A stretch of DNA of 17,500 bases, taken from assembly GCA_037447655.1 (NCBI GenBank), contig JBBHKE010002553.1:36206-53705 (forward strand), given 5' to 3'. The position numbers were made by a program, and so were the translations under genes. This DNA comes from Zygnema cylindricum (taxonomy: Eukaryota > Streptophyta > Zygnematophyceae > Zygnematales > Zygnemataceae). The notes under the pieces are model-generated. The model saw only the letters and a list, made by a program, of their open reading frames with translations, did no database searches and was not told the DNA's origin. Below, one piece after another: positions 9,268-17,500 of the stretch; position 1 is the stretch's first letter; every line of letters begins with the position of its first letter.

Positions 9268-9720
9268 GTTTTTAAAAAGGTGGGATTTCAAATTTACAAC
9301 CAAATATTAAAATTTATCTCAAACAACCCAACAATTGAACACAACAGCAGAACTCAACTCAAGCATAAGATCAAACGCCATATCTCATATCCTTGCACCG
9401 TTGTTGAAGAGGTGATCGAAAAGATGAACAATGTGGGATCCGAAATGGCGAGTGGTGAAACCGAATAACCACGTGTGGAGCCTCTCGTGGAAGAAGCTTC
9501 GAGTGGAGAAGACCACACCACGGGCGGAGATTTGGAGAGTCACCCTAAACTGTTGACCCGCCGCAGTCCAGCCGGAAAATACAACATGTTACAACCAAAA
9601 GGGATCATTTGCGGATAATCATCTAGAAGATCGCTGAGGAGCGGGCGAACCGATACCGAAAGATCATCCCCAAAACTACTAAGAAGTTTTCGTAACAGTT
9701 TTCGGAAAGCAATGGATGTA
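9268..9720 (+). other. Exon-like reading frame with two TAA codons
   Basis: This frame is interrupted only by TAA at 9466 and 9616 and opens after a TGA at 9265. The part from about 9380 to 9720 has higher GC than its surroundings and a balanced, charged translation (for example VVEEVIEKMNNVGSEMASGE near 9400-9460). The sequence GTAAGT, a consensus splice donor, follows at about 9721. I do not recognise the protein. It may be a decayed exon or a chance frame, since the two stops are unexplained and no acceptor or second exon was found. Confidence 0.22.
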
Positions 9721-9839
9721 GTAAGTTTTCCTAAAACTCTTCTCCCCCCTTACCTCATCAACCCACTTCTCAAGTATTACTATTGTTGTGGTGGTTTCGA
9801 GGATTTAAAATCTGTTATACTCTCATTTTTTCCATCTTA

Positions 9840-11114
9840 TTATGTATCTAATCTAATTATAACTAATCTAAGTATATATCTAAAATTATCTATCTAATCT
9901 AATTATCTTTCTAATTATCTGTCTAATTACCTGTCTAATTATCTATCTGTCTATCTTTCTATCTATCTGTCTATCTAGGTGTCTATATGATTATCTATCT
10001 ATATAATTATCTAATTATCTATCTAATAATCTGTCCAATTAACAATATAATCTAATTACATGTCTAATTATTCACTCAAATTATCTAATCTAATTATCTG
10101 TCTAATTATCTGTCTATTTATCTGTTTAATTATCTGTCATTAGTTTTTCTAATTACCTGTCTAATTATTTGTCTAATTATGTCAATATATTTGTCTAATT
10201 ATCAGTCTATATATCTATCTAACTATCTGTCTATCCATGTGTCTACCTAATTATCTATCTATGTAATTATCTAGTTATCTATCTACTTATATATCTAAAT
10301 ATCTATCAAATTATCTATCTAATCTAATTATCCATCGAATTTAATTATCTATCTAATCTAATTCACTATCTAATCTAATTATCTATCTTATCTGATAATC
10401 TATCACATCTAATTATCTATCTCATCTAATTATCTTTCTGATCTAATTATCTATCAAATCTAATTATCTATCTAATCTAATTATCTGTCTAATTAGCTGA
10501 CAATTTTTTTGTCCAATTATATGTGAAGTTATCTTATCTAATTACCAGTCAAATTATTTTTCTAATTATCTGTCTAATTATTCAGTCAAATTATCTAATC
10601 TAATTATCAGTCAAATTATCTAATCTAATTATCTTTCTAATTATCTCTGTTTAAATATCTGTCATTTTCTTTCTAATTATCTATCTAATTATCTGTCTGT
10701 TTAATTATCTTTTAATTATCTGTCATTATATTTCTAATTATCTGTCGAATTACGTCTATATATCTATCTAACTATCTGTCTATCTATGTGTCTATCGAAT
10801 TATCTATCTATGTAATTATCTAGTTATCTATCTACTTATATATCTAATTATCTATCTAATTATCCATCTAATCTAATCATTCATCTAATCTAATTCTCTA
10901 TCCTGATAATCTATCGCATCTAATTATCTATCTAATCTAATTCTCTATCTAATCTAATTATCTATCTGATCTAATTATCCATCTAATCTAGTTATCTATC
11001 TAATCTAATTATCTATCTAATCTTATTACCTGTCTAATTATTTTTCTAATTATCTGTCTAATTAGCTGTCAAATTATTTGTCCAATTATATGTCAAATTA
11101 TCTGATCTAATTAT
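9840..11114 (+). repeat. TCTA/ATTA satellite with higher-order repeats
   Basis: About 1.27 kb of TCTA, ATCTAATT and TCTGTCTAATTA-type units. Longer order is visible: a segment containing CTATCTNNGTGTCTA and then ATTATCTATCTATNTAAT recurs with GTGTCTA at 9979, 10239 and 10788, spacings of 260 and 549 bp. The LTR retrotransposon begins directly at its right edge, so the array was the insertion target and may continue beyond the element. Confidence 0.93.
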
Positions 11115-11392
11115 TGTTGTAATTGGAAATCTTCATTTCAGTAGATAGGGCTGTGAGGGGAGACTTAAATAACTTAGAATATTTTTTAAGTTGTCTGATG
11201 TAGTACTTACCTTAATTAGTATTACAGTAGCAAAAGTACAATAGAGGTTATTGTACTTTTAAAAGGACGCGCGTCAGCGAGAGAGACGTATGCAAATTTT
11301 ATGGAGTGGCGCCGGCAGTCAGTTACACGCGTCACGCAAGAGACGATTGGATTCACCGAATCGGACGAACGGAATCTGAACCGGTTATTCCG

Positions 11393-11403
11393 GAAATATA
11401 TGG
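11393..11403 (+). promoter_or_regulatory. Possible TATA box in 5' LTR
   Basis: GGAAATATATGG lies about 280 bp into the LTR. The 3' copy has the better TATA-like CATAAATATATGG at 16769-16781. The position would suit a U3 promoter, but no transcription start is mapped. Confidence 0.3.
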
Positions 11404-11444
11404 TACGGTTCGACGCTATGATCATTGATTGAATTCGTGTCAAC

Positions 11445-11712
11445 GGACGCGATTCATCTGGGACCACAAAGCGTGATTCACGTGGGACCACAAGTGACAA
11501 AACACTCAGATACACGTATCGACAAGAAGTTAATGCATGTATTCCGGAGTTGCGCCGACATCCACATACACGTGTCAAAATCATACGGGCGGTTTCGGTG
11601 AATTTGACGCGCGGAGACCGAGCCGAACATCTGGGAGCGTAATTGTACGGAATCAAAAGGAGATCGTTGAAACGAGATAGAGTCGACGGACGCGATTAAA
11701 GCGGGACCACAA
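11445..11712 (+). repeat. Internal LTR repeats ending GGGACCACAA
   Basis: Two 25-bp copies starting GGACGCGATT and ending GGGACCACAA lie at 11445-11469 and 11688-11712 with four mismatches. A third copy sharing GATTCA...GGGACCACAA is at 11475-11493. Repeated blocks in U3 often act as enhancers. The third overlaps CACGTG at 11479-11484. The blocks are kept, with changes, in the 3' LTR. Confidence 0.55.
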
Positions 11713-11715
11713 TGA

Positions 11716-11738
11716 CTGAGTGCGCCGTACGCACTCAG
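11716..11738. repeat. Hairpin in 5' LTR
   Basis: CTGAGTGCG pairs perfectly with CGCACTCAG around a 5-bp loop. The 3' LTR copy at 17094-17116 keeps eight of the nine pairs. The first AATAAA follows about 18 bp later, so in RNA this stem would sit close to a possible polyadenylation signal. Confidence 0.6.
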
Positions 11739-12278
11739 GACGTTTGTACCATCGAATAAACATTCATCTGGACTTTTGCGGTTGATGCTGACTAAGCATC
11801 GGCAACATAAATTGTACTCACATTATGTGTGAATATTTGGAAAAACAATAAGTTAAGTTTAATGTGAATAAATTAATAGTGTTACATTGTTCATTTAGCG
11901 ATATGTAGTAATTAGGGTTTTGGAGGTACTCACCGTACAGTAAAGTACGGGCTAGATACTTTGTAGTTAGTCAGGATAGTACTATTGTACATTCACCCGT
12001 ATTAGTGTGACCAGTAGATACTCAATGTGAGTACATAGTTTAGGACTTAGACAATTTTGTATCATCCAGTTTTCGGATTATGACATTTTAAGGGCAATTT
12101 TTGGGAAACTTCCAAAGTCATATCTTATAGTTTACTGGGTCATTTATGCTGCAATTTTGGGAGTTCTCAGTTTACTTTGTTTTGTATTACTGGGAGAAGT
12201 TTAAGGCATGTTGGCCTTGTGAGTCATATTTTGTGTAAGCTAAAAGTTGGCTGTTGAGTAGGTGCTTGATAGCTATTG

Positions 12279-13220
12279 ATGTTTTCCATGTTTACTTCCA
12301 CTACTACTGCTGGTCCTCCTCCTGCAACTGTGGTTGTAGAACAACAGGTTATGGGCCTTTCGTCAAGAATTCCTATCTTCAATGGCCAAAAGTATGCGTA
12401 TTGGGCTACGATGGTTGAATCTTCGTTTGAAACTGTTGACTTATTGGGGGTCTTGGATGGCTCCATTGATGAAACATATCCAAGTTGGGAGAAAAATAAT
12501 TCAATGGCAAGGAACAATCTAATTCTTTGTATTTCAAAACCTCTGATCATGTCTTGTTCGAAAATGAAGAAGGCGAAGGAGATTTGGACATCACTGAAAT
12601 CCGCTTTTGAGAAAGCGAATTTCCAAAAAGAGCTCTTGGTGGCTGGAAAAATTTGGGGGTACAAATACTCGAGGGGAACTATGGTCGAGTATTGTGACAA
12701 CTTTCGTGACTTATTGATGCACACTCTTCGGCTGGAGGGTCATTTCTTGAGTTTTAGCAGGCAGCTTTGCTTATTAGAGGACTTCCTAGTAGCATGAAAG
12801 GTGTGTCTGCTCAGTTAAAGAGTCATGATAAAGCTAGCTGGTCTTTTCAATTAGCATATAATCTTATATTGGAGGAAGAGTCTAATACTAAACTCTTTGA
12901 AGGAGAAAAAAAGGTTGAAGCTTTTGCAACTCACTTTGACAAAAGAGCACAGTTTAATCAGAATAGGAATCAGTTTAACCATAATCAGAATCAGTTTAAT
13001 CAGTTTAATCAGAGGGCAAATAGACAATCATCTACTGCGTTTTTCTATTGTTCTGAGAAGGGTCTTGGATACAGGTACTTTCCTAAGCTGAAAAAGGCTA
13101 ATGAGACAGGTTTATACATGTCGAGTTGGCAGCAAAGCCAATATCACAGAGGCTTTTCTGGAAATCCTACTCATGGAAAAGATCTCTTTACAGATTCTGC
13201 AACTGATGCAGATGAGTCTC
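12279..13220 (+). pseudogene. gag: copia gag (nucleocapsid/capsid), frameshifted
   Basis: Gag forms the virus-like particle and binds element RNA. The frame opens at ATG 12279 with a Thr/Pro-rich leader (TTTAGPPPATVVVEQQ). A second in-frame ATG at 12351 begins MGLSSRIPIFNGQKYAYW, the usual start of copia Gag, where a PxFNGxxYxxW motif opens the domain. The UBN2-type Gag body follows to 12745, where a one-base loss shifts the frame. It resumes with a TAG at 12755 and then QAALLIRGLPSSMKG. A repeated Q/N/F segment (about 12950-13020) precedes a zinc knuckle at 13040-13081, in which only one of four ligands (Cys, 13049) survives. The others read Phe, Leu and Phe. The boundary with protease is approximate, as copia makes one polyprotein. 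Non-functional as it stands. Confidence 0.88.
12347..12357 (+). promoter_or_regulatory. Candidate primer-binding site (initiator tRNA-Met, internal)
   Basis: GGTTATGGGCC is complementary to GGCCCATAACC, the anticodon-arm sequence of eukaryotic initiator tRNA-Met. From knowledge of the family, Drosophila copia primes from this internal tRNA segment, with GGTTATGGGCCC directly after an LTR ending in CAACA. Here it follows ACAACA directly. No match to the usual plant copia site (TGGTATCAGAG) was found between 12121 and 12400. The site lies within the gag reading frame, with an in-frame ATG at 12351. Confidence 0.6.
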
Positions 13221-13558
13221 CGAGCTTTAATGAGCAAGATGAAGCGGAGTTATTTGCTATTGCGGCAGCGATGGAGGGCCCCAAAGATGCAGGATGGATC
13301 ATGGACACAGGAGCATCGACCCACATGTGCTGGAACAATGCGGCTTTTTCAAATCTGCACCAAACGACTCCAATGAGTATATATTATGCTTGTGGGATGA
13401 GTGTTCAAACCTCGTCTCAGGGTGATGTATCTTTAATGGTAGATGTGGGGGGAAAGTCGGTAGAAAGAACTTCACAATGTTTTGTATGTTCCAAATTTTA
13501 AATAGAATCTTTCTCTACCTCATTAGTGGAAAGCAAAGTCTTTGAAGTCATTCTGAAA
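13221..13558 (+). pseudogene. pol: copia aspartic protease, degenerate
   Basis: Retroviral-type aspartic protease that would cut the Gag-Pol polyprotein. The catalytic motif is WIMDTGASTHM, with Asp at 13304, in the same frame as the second part of gag. Downstream, the expected copia sequence NVLYVPNFK...NL is found one frame over (13476-13511). A base gained in the G run 13447-13452 and a base lost near 13510-13513 would account for this, restoring the original frame within about 60 bp. The shifted piece carries TAG at 13503 and possibly one at 13461. A TGA at 13559 closes this part. The active site is intact but the fold is interrupted. Confidence 0.85.
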
Positions 13559-13561
13559 TGA

Positions 13562-14530
13562 GGTAGACAGGTTGTTAGCAAGGAAGGAAAAGTATCAGTA
13601 ACAAGACCTAGAGATGCTAGCAAAATGTACCTAATGGACATGGCTGAGTATAAAGAAAATGATGTTCTCTACTCCAGTGTCCAATCTGATAATGAGGTGT
13701 GGCATAAAAGATTAGGACACATGAATTATGATAGTCTAAAAAAAATGGTGAATTCAGGAAAATATAATGGAGTTTCTCTCACCTCTCATCCTATACAATG
13801 ATGTGATGGTTGTTCACTTGGCTAGATCCACAGATTGCCATTTCCACTGGAAACAGACCACAGATCCGAAAAAGTTCTGCAACTAATACATTTTGATATT
13901 CTCGATCCTTCACAAGTGGCTTTGGCTGGAGGCGTCCACTATATGGTCACATTTAGAGATGACTACTCTAAGTAAAACAAAGTTTACTTCATGCAACATA
14001 AAAGTGAAGTGTTTACTCACTTCAAACACTACAAAGCGTGGGCAGAAAAGCTTCATGGAGTTCCAATATTGGCGCTAAGATCTGACATCGGGGGAGAATA
14101 CACATCAAAGGAACTCGAAGCATTTCTCATTCTGAACGAAGGTATCAGTCACAATCTTACAGTTCTATATACACCAGAATAGATAGGTGTTTTTGAGAGA
14201 TTAAATAGGACAGTGACAAAGAGTGCTCGGTCCATGCTTACAGATAAAGGGCTAGATTAGAAATTCTGGGTTGAAGCACTTAACTGTGCGGTTTATAGTA
14301 AAAATAGAATTGCTTCTAGATCTGTTAGCACTACACCTTATAAGCTTTAGACAAGAGAAAAACCTGATGTTAGTCACTTTAAGATCTTTGGCAGCAAGTG
14401 TTTTATTTTAGATACTTCAAAGGATAGATGGAAAATGGAGGCTAAAGGCATACCTGGGATTTTCATGGGGTATGATGATAATGCGAAAGGATATAGTGTT
14501 TTTGGATTTGAGAAATAGAAAGTGATTATC
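13562..14530 (+). pseudogene. pol: copia integrase, multiple stops
   Basis: Integrase inserts element cDNA into host DNA. The GAG-pre-integrase/HHCC zinc domain is visible: His at 13703 and 13718 (WHKRLGHMNYDSL) and Cys at 13802 and 13811 (CDGC). The catalytic triad is preserved, with Asp 13895 (LIHFDILDP), Asp 14084 (LRSDIGGEYTS) and Glu 14195 (FERLNRT). The second spacing is 36 residues rather than the usual 35. The domain continues through KFWVEALN, FKIFGSKCF and a FMGYDDNAKGY motif. In-frame stops are TGA 13799, TAG 13823, TAA 13973, and TAG at 14180, 14258, 14348 and 14516. The 14180 TAG sits where the family has Gln (TPEQNG). No frameshift occurs across this domain. Confidence 0.9.
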
Positions 14531-14880
14531 TCTAGGAATATCCAGATTAAAGATGAACATGATTCGGTTGAATTTTTTCAAGTACCAGATCAACCGGCAA
14601 CAGAAAAACATGAATATGTCATTTTTCACCATACGCATCGAGTGTACTTTCCAACGGCAAGTGGGACATCTCTTCCTTCAGTTCCTCTAGGGCCTTCAAA
14701 GGAAAATTCACCACAATCTACAACTCAGCCGAAAGGAACTAGTACGCATTCAGTACCAACTCAAGTTACAGTTCAAACAAAACAGAAAAATCAGAGGCTG
14801 CCGATGATTAAGCCTCAAAATTTCCAGGGTGGAAAAGATCTAGCAGCCGTCTGCAAGCATGCTCTCACTTTGTTTTTTGT
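14531..14880 (+). pseudogene. pol: Integrase-RT linker of copia polyprotein
   Basis: Low-conservation Ser/Thr/Pro/Gln-rich stretch (STTQPKGTSTHSVPTQV around 14720-14775), typical of the variable region between integrase and reverse transcriptase. The frame is open to about 14870, then moves by one base at the T6 run 14873-14878. After that the frame used by the reverse transcriptase reads CAATEKPQTIQEVFSSHE. Confidence 0.75.
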
Positions 14881-15740
14881 GCAGCTACAGAGAAGCCTCA
14901 AACGATCCAGGAGGTCTTCTCATCACATGAGAGAAATTAGTGGATTGAGGCGGCAAACCATGAAATGAAGTCTATTTTGGAGGCATAGACTTGGGAGCGG
15001 GTGGATCTTCCTCCGGCCAGAAAAGCCTTCGGCAGCAAATGGGTATTCAAGGTGAAGTTGAACCCGAACAATACCATTGAAAGGTATAAGGCCAGATTAG
15101 TGGCCAAAGGGTTCAATCAAAAAGAAGGTATTGACTTTGAAGAAACCATCTCTCCAGCTGTTAGATTTCCTACTGTCGGAATTTTGCGAAATCTAGCGGT
15201 TATAGAGAATATGGAAATACATCAAATAGATGTTAAAACGACCTTCTTGCATGGAAAGTTAGTAGAAACTATTTATATGAAACAACCTGATATGTATGTT
15301 GAAAAATGGAAAGAAGAATTAGGGTGTAAATTGATGAAATCTTTGTATGGGCTAAAACAAACCGCGCGTTAGTGGAATTTGAAGTAAGATGAGTTTTTGA
15401 CTGGGCTGGGATTTAAAATAATTAGCTCAAATCATTCTGTATATGTCTTACAAGGGGAGGATGGGATACTATACACAGCTGTATATGTGGATGACTTGTT
15501 ATTAATAAGTAAGTCAATGGATCAAATAAACCGCATTAAAGTGACTTTAAGGTTTAGGTTTGAGATGATGGACCTCGGTGAGGCCAAGTATATCTCAGGA
15601 ATACTGGTAGAAAGAGCCAGAAAGAAAAGGCTGATTATGTTGACTCAGAAAGAAGCAATAGCTAACATGTTGGAAAGATTTGAAATAAAAGATGTAAAGG
15701 GATCTATAACTCCCATAGAATATAGGCAGAAATTGGAAGG
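14881..15740 (+). pseudogene. pol: copia reverse transcriptase (RVT_2), with stops
   Basis: RNA-dependent DNA polymerase of the RVT_2 (copia) family. Recognisable blocks in order: WIEAANHEMKSILEA, TWERVDLP, GSKWVFKVK (about 15031), YKARLVAKGFNQKEGIDFEE, HQIDVKTTFLHGKL (first catalytic Asp; the family usually has DVKTAFLNG), LYGLKQTAR, then catalytic YVDD at 15484-15495 and LRFRFEMMDLGEAKYISGI. Stops are TAG 14938, TAG 14986, TAG 15370 and TAA 15385. TAG 15370 lies in TAR*WN, where the family often has Gln. Catalytic residues are intact, and apart from the stops the frame is continuous to the end of RNase H. Confidence 0.93.
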
Positions 15741-16470
15741 AAGGGATTTAGATTTAGACATAATGGTGTGTGAGAGTCTAGAGTCAAGGGAGGACGAGTT
15801 TATGGCTTCAAAGCCATATAGACAGGTAGTTCAAAGTCTTATATATTTTATGAACTGTATAAGACCTGATATTGCAGCAGCTGTGGGGGTCTTGAGTAGA
15901 AGTCTGCAGAATCCTAAAAAGGCAAACTGGGAAGCATCAAAAAGGATGTTGAGATATCTTGCAGGAACTCGAAATCTTATGCTTGTACTTGGAGGAGGAG
16001 AAGTGAAAATACAGACGTGGAGCGACGCTAGCTATGGAGATATGCCAAGCCGGAAATCTACAACTGGTTTTGTTCTTAAGATAAGAGATGGAACTTGTTG
16101 CTGGAGTAGCAAACTACAAAACGTTACAGCTCAATCCACAATGGAGTCAGAATACATGGCAGCAGCTTCCGCCCTCAAGGAGCTCTTAGGGGTTAAGTCT
16201 ATTTTACAAGAACTTGGGTATATGCAAACAGGTCCTTAGTCTACATGGTGTGACAACCACGCAGCTATTGCCATTGCCTCTAACCCCAGTCATCATTTTA
16301 AAAGCAAACACATGGATGTTAGACTACACTTTGTCATAGAAAAGGTGCTTGCAAAAGTGATGAAATTGTGTTACTTACCGGATGAGGAGATGGTGGCTGA
16401 CATGTTAACTAGAGCCCTTCCTGCTCCTAAGTTGCAGTTTTGCAGAGAAGCCATTGGACTAAGTGAGTGA
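15741..16470 (+). pseudogene. pol: copia RNase H and pol C terminus
   Basis: RNase H removes the RNA strand during reverse transcription. The connection region holds KPYRQVVQSLIYFMNCIRPD and AVGVLSRSLQNPKKANWEA. RNase H begins WSDASYGDMPSRKSTTGF (first Asp), then STMESEYMAAASALKE (Glu) and CDNHAAIAIASNPSHH (Asp), ending KHMDVRLHFV...VADMLTRALP, the usual copia C terminus. One stop, TAG 16237, lies before the CDN motif. The frame ends at TGA 16468-16470, 23 bases before the 3' LTR, which is the expected place and therefore probably the original terminator. Confidence 0.92.
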
Positions 16471-16486
16471 GCGAGTCTAAAGATTT

Positions 16487-16493
16487 AGGGGAG
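16487..16493 (+). promoter_or_regulatory. Polypurine tract for plus-strand priming
   Basis: AGGGGAG lies directly against the TGTTGT start of the 3' LTR, preceded by AGATTT. Its position and composition match the copia plus-strand primer site. Confidence 0.85.
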
Positions 16494-17500
16494 TGTTGTA
16501 TTGGAAATCTTTATTTCAGTAGATAGAGCTGTGAGAGGAGACTTAAATAACTTATAATGTTTTCTAAGTTGTCAGATGTAGTGATTACCTTAATTAGTAT
16601 TACAGTAGCAAAAGTACAATAGAGGTTATTGTATTTTTAAAAGGACGCGCGTCAGCGAGAGAGACATTTGCAAATTTTATGGAGTAGCGCCGGCAGTCAG
16701 TTACACGCGTCACGCAAGAGACGATTGGATTCACCGAATCGGACGAACGGAATCTGAACCGGTTATTCCATAAATATATGGTACGGTTCGACGCTATGAT
16801 CATTGATTGAATTCGTGTCAACAGACGCGATTCATCTGGAACCACAAAGCGTGATTCACGTGGGACCACAAGTGACAAAACACTCAGATACACGTATCGA
16901 CAAGAAGTTAATGCAGGTATTCCGGAGTTGCGCCGACATCCACATACACGTGTCAAAAATCATATGGGCGGTTTCAGTGAATCGGACGCACGAAGACCGA
17001 GCCGGACATCTAGGAGCGCACCGTACGGAATCAAAGGGAGATCGTTGAAACGAGACAGAGTTGAAGGACGCGATTAAAGCAAGACCACAATGACTGAGTG
17101 CGCCGTATGCACTCAGAACGTTCGTACCATCGAATCAACATTCATCTGAACTTTTGCGGCTGATGTTGACTAAGCATCGGCAACATAAATTGTACGGACA
17201 ATATATTTGAATATTTGGAAAAAAAATAAGTTAAGTTTAATGTGAATTAATTAATAGTGTTACATTGTTCATTTAGCGACATGTAGTAATTACGGTTTTG
17301 TAGGTACTCACCGTACAGTAAAGTACGGGCTGGATACTTTATAGTTAGTCAGGATAGTACTGTTGTACATTCACCCATATTAGTGTGACGAGTAAATACT
17401 CACTGTGAGTATATAGTTTAGGACTTAGACAATTTTGTATCATCCGGTTTTCGGATTATGACATTTTAAGGGCAGTTTTTGGGAAACTTCCAGAAGTCAT
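16494..17500 (+). repeat. 3' LTR of copia element, truncated by window
   Basis: Matches 11115-12121 base for base in length (1007 bp, indels balancing), with roughly 65-75 differences by eye. Many are C/T or G/A changes, and one short cluster lies near 17199-17212. If the 5' LTR ends at 12346, about 225 bp of this LTR remain beyond the window. The AATAAA motifs of the 5' copy read AATCAA and AATTAA here. Confidence 0.93.

Larger units (their letters stand above)
11115..12346 (+). repeat. 5' LTR of copia element (right end tentative)
   Basis: Begins TGTTGT at 11115 and is demonstrably repeated at 16494-17500 as far as 12121. I place the end at 12346 because ACAACA there is the perfect inverted partner of TGTTGT and is followed at once by a credible primer-binding site, giving an LTR of 1232 bp. 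The last 225 bp cannot be checked against the 3' copy here. AATAAA appears at 11756 and 11866, and both are altered in the 3' copy. CACGTG (G-box/E-box) lies at 11479. Minus-strand open frames are not thought to be genes. Confidence 0.8.
11115..17500 (+). mobile_element. Ty1/copia LTR retrotransposon, 3' end outside window
   Basis: All parts of a copia element appear in order: an LTR starting TGTTGT, gag, protease, integrase, reverse transcriptase, RNase H, polypurine tract, and a second LTR starting TGTTGT. Integrase before reverse transcriptase identifies copia rather than gypsy. The LTRs match over the 1007 bp that can be compared (11115-12121 with 16494-17500), with about 65-75 differences counted by eye, or roughly 93% identity, so the insertion is not recent. 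Four frameshifts and 15-16 in-frame stops make it non-autonomous. The candidate 5-bp target duplication on the left is ATTAT (11110-11114). Its partner lies beyond the window. Confidence 0.95.

Noticed and set aside
11222-11656. Minus-strand frame of 144 codons in the 5' LTR, with a related frame at 16600-16956
   Set aside because: The second copy exists only because the LTR is duplicated, so it is not independent evidence. No domain is recognisable, and the start regions and lengths differ between copies.
12241-12275. GGTGCTTGATAGC as a degenerate plant-type primer-binding site
   Set aside because: The match to TGGTATCAGAGC is poor and no LTR-like CA end precedes it. The site at 12347 is a longer exact match with a correct LTR terminus.
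12224-12724. Minus-strand frame of 166 codons opposite gag
   Set aside because: It is the antisense shadow of the gag frame, which has clear copia homology on the + strand.

Overview
The window is nuclear eukaryotic DNA made almost entirely of repeats. Evidence for this is its long micro- and minisatellite arrays, AT-rich intergenic sequence and a Ty1/copia LTR retrotransposon, with no operon-like gene packing. The host cannot be named from the sequence. A plant or green alga fits the copia element and a G-box in its LTR, but no host gene is recognisable enough to decide. There is no convincing intact host protein-coding gene, no rRNA or tRNA, and no CRISPR.

Layout. 1-1378: AT-rich DNA with no gene I can support. 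1379-1830: microsatellites that change from AAT to CAT to GTGGTC type. 1970-5806: one giant imperfect inverted repeat of about 3.8 kb. Its arms (about 1.9 and 1.84 kb) are built from degenerate CATCATCATGTACC-like minisatellite, end in polypyrimidine/polypurine tracts, and face each other across a spacer of about 100 bp. 5807-7895: unique DNA, a GC-rich 25-bp minisatellite and a decayed long-unit repeat array. 7896-8435: a 540-bp MITE-like element with 26-bp terminal inverted repeats. 8512-9014: a cluster of seven ACTCTAAT motifs in both orientations. 9268-9720: a doubtful exon-like reading frame. 9840-11114: a TCTA/ATTA satellite.

11115 to beyond the right edge: a copia-type LTR retrotransposon inserted in that satellite. 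It has a 5' LTR, gag, protease, integrase, reverse transcriptase and RNase H in copia order, a polypurine tract, and a 3' LTR cut by the window end. The two LTRs are about 93% identical by eye. The coding part is a pseudogene with four frameshifts and 15-16 in-frame stops, yet most catalytic residues remain. The stops are strongly skewed to TAG, often where the family has Gln. The likely primer-binding site matches the anticodon arm of initiator tRNA-Met, as in Drosophila copia, and lies inside the gag reading frame, so gag may begin inside the LTR as in yeast Ty1.

The features most worth following up are the giant palindrome, the overlap of LTR, primer site and gag, and the TAG skew.
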